A DNA stretch of 64,000 nucleotides from Apiospora phragmitis (GCA_038363925.1 JAQQWL010000008.1:620001-684000), one strand, 5' to 3'. Shown: positions 50,344 through 61,993, counted from the first letter of the stretch. Translations and numbers: made by a program. Notes: generated by a model from the letters alone, not told the origin.

Positions 50344-50640
50344 TTATAGAACAGCCGAGTCTGATATGCGCTTAGTAGAGGGCTCGTATGCAATGAATTC
50401 TGAGTAGTCTATGAAACGCCTAAGTCTCCGTCGACAAATGGTCGTGGTGTCTTTCTTGGAGTGGTCATTTATATCGGCATCGGTCTCATCAACTCCATCA
50501 TCCTCGAAGTGAAGCGTATCGTTGACGTTTAAGAGATCCTTGTTCATAGTGACGGCGGATCGTGGGAAGACTGGACTTCCAGAAGCCACAGCAAGCAACA
50601 GAGGCAATAGCACAAGGCGGAAAGAGTAAAAATATTAAAG
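50344..50640 (-). pseudogene. Small secreted-protein gene fragment truncated at AT-block edge
   Basis: The minus-strand frame reads a signal-peptide-like core (FRLVLLPLLLAVASGSPVF) followed by a mature part of about 70 residues with an acidic block (FEDDGVDETDADINDHS) and a basic one (CRRRLRRFIDYSEF), stop at 50344. No ATG is found upstream because the frame enters the AT-rich block at about 50640. It is either a truncated secreted-protein gene or one whose first codons were mutated. The family is not recognised. Confidence 0.4.
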
Positions 50641-51509
50641 GGCCGGTCTTATTAGTTTTAAATTTATTAAAACTAAAAATATATTAAACATTATAATGTG
50701 GTTTACTATTTAATAAGTTTATTATAACATATATTAAAATAATAAATAATAAGTAACCTATATATATAAAAGGCGTTACTTTTTTAAATAACGTTATTAA
50801 CGTTTAATTATTAATTAAAGCGGTTTATAAATTATTACATATATATTAAGCTAAGCCGAATTTTAATAAGTTATAAAAATAATAACTTAAAAGTATAAAA
50901 AACGATTGTTTTATAAAGCTAGAGAGGGAAAATAATATAAAGTAAAAGATATAACCTTAAGCTATAATATAAAGTTAATTAAAAAAAACTAAAACTTTAA
51001 TAATATATAATATTATACTTTAAACTTTTAAAATTTAAATAAAATCGAGGAATTTTATTAAATCTATTTTAATATTACTAGGTTATTAAAATAATTTATA
51101 AAATAAAAAAAATTATTAAAGATAAGCGTTTTTATTAACATGTGAATTAAAGAGGATGCGACGAAGGAGTTCAACGCTATAGATCTAGCAGGATTTATAG
51201 GTTCGAGCTTAGTGAAGTCCGCATCCTCGACGCCGTTAGGGATGTTCACGGCGTTGATACGCTCCTTATGTCTTTATATAGGTGACATAGCCTAGTTATT
51301 TTAGAGAAAGAGAGAATTATTAGCGATAAGATTAATATAGAGACTAGTTAAGAAACCGTTTTACTTAAAGACCTACTATAAAGCGCGTACGGTTTTTAAT
51401 ATTTTTAAAGAAAGTTATTAAAATAATAATCTTTTAATATAAAAGGAAATATAATACTTTATTTAAGTTTAATTTTATTTATAAAAAAGTAATATATTAA
51501 AAATATATA
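50641..51509. repeat. RIPed repeat R copy plus a less-mutated island
   Basis: Bases 50790-50930 are the RIPed version of repeat R (see 43715-43860). Bases 51137-51295 are an island of ordinary composition flanked by AT-rich DNA. On the minus strand the island reads NIPNGVEDADFTKLEPINPA then RSIALNSFVASSLIH, probably a gene scrap of unknown origin. The remainder is featureless AT-rich DNA. Confidence 0.6.
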
Positions 51510-53370
51510 ACGCACTTTATAAGCGAGCTGCGTATTTAAGTGAGCTGCGCACTTTTAATTAACTTTCTTATAATTAACTTTATATTAACTTTTCTCTTTT
51601 AATAAGCATAGAATTAAAAAACAAAGAAAAAAGGTTTAGTTTAGCGCTTTAAACGCTTTAAAATAACCCGAAATTAAGTGTACGAAACGCTGCAGCGATA
51701 TATTATGTCTTAAAGTCGACGTTACGCAGCCGACGACGCGGAATTCGACCACGATCCGAAATCTCTATAAACTTTCGAAAGCTTTCTAATTTTAAAGAAG
51801 AATTAATTATTCGATATATTATTAATTTAAATACGCGATCGTTTCCTCCTCGGCTAAATAATATAAAAAATATAGCGAATTAATTACTTAATTACGCGAC
51901 GCGAGACGCGTCGGCGTTAATTAAGCCTTTAATTTCGTATAATAATAATTAAACCTCTAGACGCGTTTTAACTAAAGAATCGATTATTAAAAAGTCCTCT
52001 ATAAAAATCTTAACGTATATCGCGCGTAATTTATTTTCGTACGAAATATAATTAATAAATATAAAATATAAAAAGAGGATATATATAACTTTAACGAGAC
52101 CAGGTTTCTTATAAGCTAAATCTCGTCCGAAATAATCGTAACTACCTTCGATCGACGCGGAAGGCCTAAAATAATATAGTAAAGGAACTTAGAATAGGTT
52201 ATAATTATTTAGGGCGTCGCATCGTCTAGCTATGCCATCCCTCCGTATATTATTTTTACCGGGAAAACGTACCTCTCTTCCTGGTACGAAAACAGCCTAT
52301 TATCGAAAAACTAGGTAATTATAGTTATTAAAAGCGGCTAAACTATAAACGAAAAAAGCGAGGACTAGATTTAATATTTCGATAAATATATAAAGTTTCG
52401 TATAAAAAGTATTTATTACTTATTAATCTTTAACGGCTATAAAAGCTATTATTTAATAATTTTTAAGCTTTATTATAAAAAAAACTCGATTATTATATTT
52501 TATATACTTTTTTATTTATTATATAAACTTTAACCTTTTAATATTAATTATTTTTATATATTAAAAAAATTATATAATAAAAAAATCGAAAGTTTTATAT
52601 AAGCGTATATTATTTATATTTTAAAAAAAAACTTCTTACCGGCGTTTTTAAAAGCGTTTTAAGCGACTTTTACCGTTTTAAATATATAAAAAAGTTTTTA
52701 AAAAATAAGACTCGTTTTATATAATCCGGAATATATTATTTTATAGTTAGATATAAAATTATATATTTTAATACTTTTAGGGATATTTTTTAACCTATTT
52801 ATTCTTTAAAAATTAAAAACTTTAAATAATTTAATTAAGGTTTAATTTTAAACTAAATATATTTAAAACCGTATTATATAATATTAAAATAATTTTTTAA
52901 TATTTATTTTAAATAGTTTTAATTAAATAATAAAGGTTATAATATAAGTTATATACTGAGTTACTTTTTTAAAAAGTAAGAACGCGACACTTTAAAAAGT
53001 AAATAAAATACTTAACCGACGCCGCCGTACGAAAAAAAAACGGCTATAAGATAAAGGATCACTTCGTATATAAGCTAAAAAAGACTTATAATTTTAAAAA
53101 AACGTTAATAAATAGTTATAAGATAAATCGCGCCGGAGTAATAGTTATATAAAGAGGCTTAAGACACGCCGGCGACGTTATAGAATCTATGGAGAGCCCG
53201 GGTATAATACACGTACTTATTAGAACGATATAAAAGTGTTTAACGAAAACGATTCTAATTAATTTTAATTAATTTTAAGCGTTATAATTAATTTAATTTA
53301 TAATTTATAATACTTAATAATAAAAAGTGCGTAGTTCGCTTATATACGTAGCTCGCTTATAATATATATT
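51510..53370 (+). mobile_element. pogo/Fot-type transposon, copy B, full length, RIP-degraded
   Basis: The plus strand still reads transposase text: AIPPYIIFTGKTYLSSWYEN near 52240-52300, then FNGYKSYY near 52430, which is the position of the DGHxSH catalytic block of pogo/Fot DDE transposases. Both ends carry inverted repeats with two short direct repeats inside (TAAGCGAGCTGCGTA-like and AAGTGAGCTGCGCAC-like at 51520-51555; mirror at about 53320-53365). Length is near 1.86 kb. Many stops rule out activity. It is oriented opposite to copies A, C and D. Confidence 0.8.
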
Positions 53371-53411
53371 AACGTGGTTTATTATTAGTTTATTTATATT
53401 ATTATTTCGTT

Positions 53412-53835
53412 TAACGTACCTCACGGTTTAACTAACCACACGGTTTAATTAATTACTAAAAATCTATATTATAACCGTGCACTTTACTCGATTATAATTT
53501 ATACTTTATTAAATTTTAAAGATATATTTATTTAAATATAAGGATAATAAAGGTAGTTATATAAATTTAAAAAGTATTTTATTACGTAAATAATTAAAGA
53601 ATAATAAAATTATAAGGATTATTTTAGCGTACTTTTAAGTAATAAGCTTAAATAAATATATATAAAATTATAAAATTTAGTTTTAAAATTAAACTCTTAA
53701 ATATTATATAATATTAAAATTTAGTTTATTTTTAATATAAATTAATAAAAGTATACGGTTATATATAAACGTTTTTTATATAGATTTCTAATGATTAGTT
53801 AAACCGTATAATTAATTAAACCGTGAGGTACGTTA
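53412..53835. mobile_element. MITE-like element with long inverted repeats
   Basis: The left end TAACGTACCTCACGGTTTAA and the right end TTAAACCGTGAGGTACGTTA are exact inverse complements, and the similarity extends about 85 bp inward (AAATCTATATtATAACCGTG against its mirror). The centre has no coding sequence. The TA at each edge suits a Tc1/mariner or pogo-type insertion. Related ends occur at 58735-59721. Confidence 0.75.
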
Positions 53836-53949
53836 CTTTTATTAATTTTTAATACTATTAAACTTTAACGCGTAATAACTCTATAATTATAATACTTAAT
53901 ACTTTTTAAAAAGATCGTATCGTTTTAACGATTTAAGTAATATATATCA

Positions 53950-54800
53950 ATCGGATTTTTAATAATTAAAGAAACGCGGTTAAAATATATAACGTTTTAA
54001 GATTTACTTTATATAATTAATTATACGGTACTTTACCTTAACGCGAATATTAATACTTATAACTTAATTTTTAAAAAAAAAGGTATTTTATAATTATATA
54101 ATTAGTTTAAATACTTTAGGAATACCTTTAAATATAGCTAATATAGAAAATATAACTAATTTTATTTCTACGTTACACGGCGGCGAATTTATCGATAAGT
54201 ACTAGGCTAGGCGCTTTATCGACTATAACTTAAACCTTAAAACCTGAATAAATTATTAATACGATTACTAGAGGGCCTTTTATAAAGATTTAAATATTAT
54301 TTCCGGTTAATTTAAGTTAGTTAAAAATATTAAGGCTAAATATAATATCTTTAATAAAAATATATAGAATTTAAATAAAACCGGCTTTATAATAAATATA
54401 ATCGAGTTAATACTCGTTATAATATATATCGATTAATATAAGAGAATAAAGTTAATTTAGCTTAATAATCGAGAATAGTTAACGGTTATTAAATATATTA
54501 ATTCTTAAAGTTAATATATTTTATCGTTTTTAATCGTTTAAAGCTAATATTACCTTATAAACTAAGTTATTAAATACGACCTACCGAGCGATTAAGTAAT
54601 TAAACCGACTTTAAATAATTAAACCGATAATAAAATAAGCTTAAACTAGATTAAACACTTTAATAAATTTATTAAATCGTAAATAAAAGGTCGTTATCGC
54701 CTTTTAATCCTTAACGGCCACGAGAGCTATATTTTAGCTAAATTTAAAGTATATTATAAAGATAATAATATTATTATAATTAATATAACGTATTTTATAA
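53950..54800 (+). mobile_element. Second-family pogo/Fot transposase relic
   Basis: The plus strand reads HFNKFIKS-x-IKGRYRLLILN then GHESYILAKFKVYYKDNNI near 54650-54780, the DDE core of a pogo-type transposase. It is the same family as 5000-6300. It breaks off near 54797, where another repeat end begins. Stops are frequent. Confidence 0.65.
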
Positions 54801-54971
54801 GCGAATTTATTATTTAAAATCGTATAAAAAAGTCGTCCGTATATAACCGTGCACTTTAATTAATCTTTAATTAAATGAAACTAGACTTTAAATTTTATAT
54901 TTATTATAAAGTACGTTATAAAGTTAAAATTTTAAACTTTTTATAATTATTTTATTAAATAACTTAACGTA

Positions 54972-57900
54972 ACGTATCTTATTAATAAATATCTTACACT
55001 AGCGAATATCTTATTCTTTTACACCTTTTTTAATAAAGTATAAATTAATTCTATTATAACGTATTTAATATATTAAAATTAATCGGAATCCTTATCTCTA
55101 TATACTTCTATATTATTTTAATAGGTACGCGTATTATACCCGGGCTCCCCGTAAATTCTACAGCGTCGCGGGCGCGTCTTAAGCCTTCTCGTATAATTAT
55201 TATTCCGGCGCGATTTATCTTATAATTATTTATTAACGTCCCTTTAAAACTATAAGTCTTCTTTAGCTTATATATAAAGTAATTCTCTATTTTATAGCCG
55301 TTTTTTTTTTCGTACGGCGGCGTCGGTTAAATATTTTATTTACCTCTTATAATACGCTTACCTTAATTTTTAAAAGAGCGAGCCGGTATATAACCTATGT
55401 TATACCTTTTATAATTTAATTAAACTTAATTAAAATGAACGTTAGAAAGTTATTTTAATATTATAAAATATGGTTTTAAACGTATTCGGTTTAAAATTAA
55501 GCTTTAATTAAATTATTTAAAGTTTTTAATTTTTAAAAAATAAATAAGTTAAAAAACGTCCTTAAAAATATTAAAATATGTAGCTTTATATTTAATTATA
55601 AAATAATATATTCTAGATTATATAAAACGAGTCTTATTTTTTAAAAACTTTTATATATATTTAAAATAATAAAAATCGCTTAAAACGTTTTTAAAAACGC
55701 CGGTAAAAAGTTTTTTTTTAAAATATAAATAATATATGTTTATATAAAACCCTCGATTTCTTTTTTATATAATTTTTTTAATATACGAAAATAATTAATA
55801 TTAAAAGGTTAAAATTTATATAATAAATAAATAAATATATAAAGTATAATAATCGAGTTTTTTTTATAATAAAGTTTAAAAATTATTAAGTAATAACTTT
55901 TATAACCGTTTAAAATTAATAAATAATATATATTTTTTTTATAAAATTTAATATATTAATTAAAATATTAAATTTAATTTTCGTTTTTTTATTCGTAATT
56001 TAATTATTTTTAATAATTATAATTACTTAGTTTTTTAATAATAAACTATTTTTATATTAAAAAAAGAGGTAGGTTTTTTTAATAAAAATAATATATAAAG
56101 GGATAGTATAACTAGACGATCCGACGCCTTAGATAATTATAACTTATTCTTAGTTCTTTTATTATATTACCTTAAGCTTTTCGTATTAATTAAAAGTAGT
56201 TATAATTATTTTAAATAATATTTAATTTATAAAAAAGCTAGTCTTATTAAAATTATAAATATCCTCTTTTTAAAATTTATACTTATTAATTATATTTCGT
56301 ATAAGAGTAAACTACGCGTGATACGCGTCGGGATCTTTATAAAGAACTCTTTAATAATCGATTCTTAAATTAAAACGCGTCCGGAGGTCTAGTTATCGTC
56401 GTACGAAGCGAGAGGCCTAGTTGACGCCGACGCGTCCCGCGTCGCGTAGACTAAGCAATCGATTCGCCATATCTTCTACACCACTTATCTGAGGCGGAAA
56501 CGACCGCGAATCTAGATCGATTATATATCGCACGATTAATTGCTCTTCGGAATTCGTAAGATTTCGAGAATTTGCAGGTATTTCGCGTCGTACAGGTTAG
56601 CCATTTCGTTTAACGTATTTTATAAGCGAATGTCTTATATAAGCGAATATCTCATTCTTTTATACCCTTTTTAATAAAATATAAGTTAATTTTATTATAA
56701 CGTATTTAATATATTAAAATTAATCGGAATTTTTATTTCTAGATATTTTTATATTATTTTAATAAGTATGCGTATTATATTCGAGCTTTCCGTAGATTTT
56801 ATAGCGTTATAAGCGTATTTTAAACGTTCTCGTATAATTATTCTTTCGACGCGATTCGTTTTATAATTATTTATTAATATTTTTTTAAAACTATAGGTTT
56901 TTTTTAGTTTATATATAAAATAATTCTTTATTTTATAGCCGTTTTCTTTTTTATACGGCGGCGCCGGCTAAATATTTTATTTATTTTTCGAAGTGTCGCG
57001 TTTTTATTTTTTAAAAGAGTAACTCGGTATATAATATATGTTATAGCTTTTATAATTTAATTAAAGCTAATTAAAATAGACGTTAAAAAGTTATTTTAAT
57101 ACCGTATAATACGGTTTCGAATATATTCGGTTTAAGATTAAGCTTTAATTAAATTATTTAAAGTTTTTAATTTTTAAAAAATAAATAGGCCGAAAAACGT
57201 CCCTAGAGGTGTTAAAATACGTGGCTTTATATTTAACTATAAAATAATATATTCCGGATTGTACGAGACGAGTCCTATTTTTTAAAAGCCTCTTTATATA
57301 TTCGAAACGGTGAAAATCGCCTGGAACGTTTTTAAAAACGTTAGTAGGAAGTCCTGCTTTAAAATATAAGTAATATATACCCGTATAAAATATTTAATTT
57401 CTTTTTTATACGCCTTTTTTAATATATAAAAATAGCCGATATTAAAAGGTTAAAGCTTATATAATAAATAAGAAGGTATATAAAGTATAATAATCGAGTT
57501 CTTTTTATAATAAAGCTCGAAAGTTATCGAGTAGTAGCTTTCGTGGCCGTTTAAGACTAGGAGGCGATAATAACTCTTTATACGAGACTTAATATATTAA
57601 TTAAAGTATTAAATTTAGTTTTCGCCTCTTTTATTTATAGTTTAGTTATTTTTAATAATTACGATTACTTAGTCCTTCGATAATAGGCTGTTTTCGTATT
57701 AAGAAAAGAGGTATGTTTTCCCGGTAAAAATAATATACGGAGGGATGGCGTAACCGTGTAATTCGACGCCTTAAATAATTGTAATTTATTCCCGGTTCCT
57801 TTATTATATTACTTTAAGCTTTCCGTATTAATTAGAGGTGGTTACGATTATTTCGAACGAAATTTAATTTATAAAAAAGCCGGTTTTATTAAAATTATAG

Positions 57901-58696
57901 ATATCTTCTTTTTAAATCCTGTATTTATAAATTATATTTTATATAAGGGTAAATTATGCGCGATACGCGTTAGGATCTTTATAGAGGACTTTTTAATAAT
58001 CAATTTTTCGGTTAAAACGCGTTTAAAGGTTTAATTATTATCGTATAAAATTAAAAGCTTAGTTAACGCTAACGCGTCCCGTATTATATAAACTAAATAG
58101 TCGATTCGCTATATCTTTTATATTACTTAGTTAAAAAAGAAACTATCGCGTATTTAAATTAATAATATATTAAATAATCGCATTTTCTTCGGAATTTAAA
58201 AGCTTTTAAGAATTTATAAATATTTCGCGTCGTATAGGTTAATTATTTCGTTTACGCTGTAAAGTTTTCGATAAGATATAATAGATTAATACAGCCTTTC
58301 GTACGTTTAAAGTTAAGTCTTTCTAGAGCGCTTAAAACGTTAGAATTATATTACTTTCTTTTTAAAGTTGTGGCATTTTCGGACGTAAAAGAATATAAAA
58401 AAAGGTTAAGGCTATAAAGAAATTTATGAAAGTGGGACATTCGCTTGTGTAGGACATTCGCTTATGAGATACGTTATATTGTAAGGTTTTCGATAAGACG
58501 TGATAGATTAATGCAGCCTTTCGTACGCTTAAAGTTAAGTCTTCCTAGAGCGTTTAAAGCGCTAGAATTATATTACTCTCTTTTTAAAGTGGTAGCATTT
58601 TTAGACGTAAAAGAATATAGAAAAAGGTTAAGGTTATAAAGAAATTTATAAAAGTGGGACATTCGCTAGTGTGAGACATTCACTAGTGGGATACGT
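54972..58696 (-). mobile_element. pogo/Fot-type transposon, copy C, split by copy D
   Basis: The left end ACGTATCTTATTAATAAAT follows a TA at 54970. Homology to copies A and B runs to 56612, stops, and resumes at 58477 to 58696, ending ATACGT-TA. The two parts sum to about 1861 bp, equal to the length of copy D that interrupts it. Transposase is on the minus strand, full of stops. Confidence 0.8.
56613..58474 (-). mobile_element. pogo/Fot-type transposon, copy D, nested in copy C
   Basis: It begins ACGTATTTTATAAGCGAATG after TA 56611-56612 and ends TTATGAGATACGT before TA 58475-58476, 1862 bp in all. Its transposase is on the minus strand. It has its own RIP pattern. The TA on both sides is the target duplication expected for this superfamily. 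Confidence 0.85.
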
Positions 58697-58734
58697 TAGT
58701 TTATAAGTAAATTAAATACATAAGCGAATTAAAT

Positions 58735-59721
58735 ATATAAAATCGTATAAAGAAACCGTCCGTGCGTAATTATACACTTTAATTAATCTTTATTTAAATT
58801 AAATTAAGGTTTAAAAGTTATATCCTTTATAAGGTATATAATAATATAGTATTTTTAAATATTTTATAAATATTTTATTAATATATTTATTCTTTATTTA
58901 TTAAATTACAAGGATTATTTTAGCGTATTTTAATTTATAAGCTTTAATATATTAATTTAAAAAAAAATTAAATAATATTATATTATAACGTAATCTATAG
59001 TTTAATTAAACACACGATTAAATTAAACACTTAAGATTATATAAAAAAACTATTCGTGCGTAACCGTGCATTTTAATAAATCTTTATTTAAATTAAACCG
59101 GGTTTTAAAAATTATATTTCTTATAAAACATATAATAAAATAGTAAATTTTTTTAAAAAAAATAATATACTAAAGCTTATAAATTAAAATACTTTAAAAT
59201 AATCCTTATAATTTTATATATTTTAAATATATATTTTAATAAAATAGTTATAAAAATAACTAAAATTTTATATTACTATATATTTTATAATAAATATAAT
59301 GTTAAAACCCGGTTTAATTTAAATAAAGATTTATAAAAATGCACGGTTACGCACGGACGGTGTTTTTATACGATCTTAAATATTTAATTTAATCGTATGT
59401 TTAATTAAACTATAGATTACGTTATAATATAATATTACTTAATTTTTATTTTTTAAAATAATATATTTAAGCTTATAAATTAGAATACGTTAAAATAGTC
59501 CCTGTAATTTAATAAATAAAGAATAAATCTTTTAATAAAATAATTATAATAATTTTAAAAAATTTACTTTATAAGGTACTTTATAATAAATATAAAATTA
59601 AAAACCTAGTTTAATTTAATAAAAAACTAATTAAAGTACACGGTTATATATTAACGATGTTTTTATACGATTTTAAGTGTTTAGTTTAACCGTGTGTTTA
59701 ATTAAACCGTGGATTACGTTA
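58735..59721. mobile_element. Nested MITE-like inverted repeats
   Basis: An inner element, 58986-59424, has ends TAACGTAATCTATAGTTTAA and its exact inverse, with about 150-bp arms containing CGTGCGTAACCGTGCA. It is flanked by outer arms of the same family (58735-58985 and 59425-59721) that are again inverted to each other. So one element sits inside another, forming a palindrome of nearly 1 kb. Coding content is absent. The left outer end is cut near copy C. Confidence 0.65.
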
Positions 59722-60005
59722 TCTCTTTTAAATATTATAAATAAAATCATGTCCCTCTTTTTCTAACCTTAGCTAAAGCTTTAATAATACCTTAAGAGTA
59801 CACGGTTTAACAAGACCTTAACTCTATTATACTAGCCCTATTATAACATTAAAAAAAAGATTTATATTAAATCTTAAATATACCTTAGAATAAAAGAACG
59901 ATTATTAATTTAATATAAAAAAAATTAAATAAGCGAAGCTATTAAATTTAAAGTATTATTATTAAGCGGTTAGTTTAATAAAAACCCGAAGGTATTTCTA
60001 TAATA
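59722..60005. other. End of AT-rich block
   Basis: Featureless AT-rich sequence; the switch to GC-balanced DNA is near 59990. Confidence 0.6.
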
Positions 60006-60152
60006 TGTAAAAAGGTATAAAGGAACAGTCGTCTCACGAGGCCTGAAAGGGAAAACGGTGCGGGGTAGAGGGTGCAGCCCCTTAGCACCGTCCAAGTTCC
60101 GTTCTCCCAATAGTAAGAGACCTCTCTGCTGCTTATATATGGGAGAGCGGAC
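60006..60152 (+). repeat. Dispersed repeat R, fragment at AT-block edge
   Basis: About 145 bp nearly identical to 43796-43945 (AAGGAACAGTCGTCTCACGA; CCGTTCTCCCAATAGTAAGA). It marks the border of the second RIP block, just as the RIPed copy at 50790-50930 lies near the other border. Confidence 0.8.
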
Positions 60153-60570
60153 GGGATCCCTGGTATTCAGCAGGATATGGTAGTATGTGAAAGAATCATA
60201 CATTTTGGGCAATTATATCCCAAATGTTTGGTGGCTGTTCTTTAGGCCCCCCTTTCAGTGGTCTCTGGGTGGAACCTCTGACGGCGGCAAGGGGTATGAT
60301 CATTCACTTGGCTATGAGCATATCGATATGTTGGGGACCACAGATACATCAAGCTTCAGCAATCAGTTATCTTGGAAACAATCAATACCATAGGATCTAT
60401 ATGCTGTTGCATGAACTAATGGCTAATAAGACCACAGATTGAAATGCGATTATAGCTAACCATTTTATTATTCAGATCGACGGGCAAGGGAAGATTATAA
60501 CCAAGTACTAGAGAGAGGATCTACATAGCCAAATAATCCGTGAATCATGTCCCAAGGAATCAAAAGCCCA
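60153..60570. other. 3' region of the Kex2-repeat protein gene
   Basis: No gene supported. Confidence 0.5.
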
Positions 60571-61993
60571 TTACAGCAGGAGGACACCGAACAGAGCAGC
60601 CGCCACAGCCACCCCTCCCGTCACGGCGCCAGTCATCCCGAGCGTGCCAGCAGCGGCGTTGTGGTCAGGAGACGACGAAGCCGTAGCGGCGTGGTCGTAC
60701 GACGACTGGGCGGACGAGGCGACCGACTGCGCACTGGCGGCAGCATCCGAGGCCTTGGCCTTAGCGTCGCCCGTCGCCGTCGCCGCAACCTGCTCGTAGC
60801 TGGACGCGACGCTCTGCGCGCTCTTGACGGCCTCGCTCGCGTGCTTGGTCGCCGAGTCAGCCGCCGTCGCCGCCACGCTTTCGGCGCTGGCCGCGACCGA
60901 CTGCCCGTGGCTGACGGCCGAGTCCCCCGCCGTGGCCGCGACGCCCTCGGCGCTGCTGACCACCTCGCTGGCGTGCTTGGTCGCTGAGTCGACGATCGAC
61001 TGCCAGTCATCACGCTTGCCGTACTGCGCCGCGATGCTCGACGCCAAGGCCTGGGCCTGGGACGCCGCCGCCAGGGCCGCCGCCTTGGCGTCCTGCCAGC
61101 TGTCGCGCTTCTTCTGCTGCGAGTTCTCTGCGGCGACCTGGTTGGCGTGGGCTACCGCCACGCTGGCTTCTGCGAGCGCAGCCGCCTCTTGATTCTGCCA
61201 TCTGTGTTTTTGTTTCATCAGTATTACGGTATTTCACCTCGTAATTGAGCCATCGTGGGAGTTAGGTAACACGGTTGAGACCCCTGGGTAATGGATTTCT
61301 CAGGGAGGCGGGGATGCTTTGATTGCAGTTTGGAGTGCAAACTCACCCTTGGCCGTTGGCGGCGGCAGAGGCCACAGCCAGAGCGGATGCTACATCCTGC
61401 TGCCAATCGCGCTTCCCGTATTGCGCAGCGATCTTGGAGGCTTCGGCCTGGGCAGCGCTCGCCGCCGAGAGGGCCGCATCTCGGGCGTCCTCCCAGCTGC
61501 GCTCGGCAACCTCGCGCTTACCTCCGCTCCATTTTTGGGCGACGGCGGAAGCCTCGGCCTGAGCGGCAGAGGCGGCGGCCAATGCAGCGGCTTCGTCGTC
61601 GTGCCACTTCAAGACAATTTGATTAGCTATCTGTTGCGCGGCACGGGCTCAAGGCCTGGTCTAATTTCTGGGTATCATAACGAGAAGTGCGAACTTCTAG
61701 GAGAAGGGGTGTTATGTCAAGTGAATCAATTTAAGACTTCGGTTTAATTGGATGTAAAAACATGAAGGGGGAAAGGGGGTGAAGTTAAAACGTACGTCTC
61801 GCTTGCCATGCTGGGCAGCAATAGAGCTGGCCGCAGCTGCAGCAGAGGAGGCAGCCGCGAGCGCGGAGTCTCTCGCACTTTGCCAGTCCTGGCGGTCCAC
61901 GAGAACTGGTGCTGGTGTGATTCGGGGAGCTGGTTGGGCCGCATTTGCTACGGCCAGGCCGGCCATCACCACGGAGGAGGTCACGAAGTGCAT
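60571..61993 (-). CDS. Ala-rich secreted Kex2-processed repeat protein with GPI-type tail
   Basis: Minus-strand exons 61993-61796, 61606-61347 and 61201-60571 (introns 189 and 145 bp) give 362 residues. Residues 1-18 are a signal peptide (MHFVTSSVVMAGLAVANA). Then come repeats of about 31-37 residues starting with W, containing ALAAAS-A-QA-AS and usually ending AAQ-Y/H-GKR. KR pairs lie at 64-65, 96-97, 131-132, 184-185 and 215-216. These are the sites of the Golgi protease Kex2, so four similar internal peptides would be released. Residues 219-325 are a helical Ala/Ser/Lys region with TKHASE and SAESVAATA repeats. The end (GTLGMTGAVTGG, then VAVAAALFGVLLL) looks like a GPI-attachment signal. 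Kex2-processed repeat proteins include pheromone and dikaritin RiPP precursors; this one lacks a short aromatic core, so a structural wall role is as likely. Confidence 0.85.

Noticed and set aside
60547..60987. Arg-rich plus-strand frames opposite the Kex2-repeat gene
   Set aside because: Shadow of the GC-rich, repeat-bearing coding strand.
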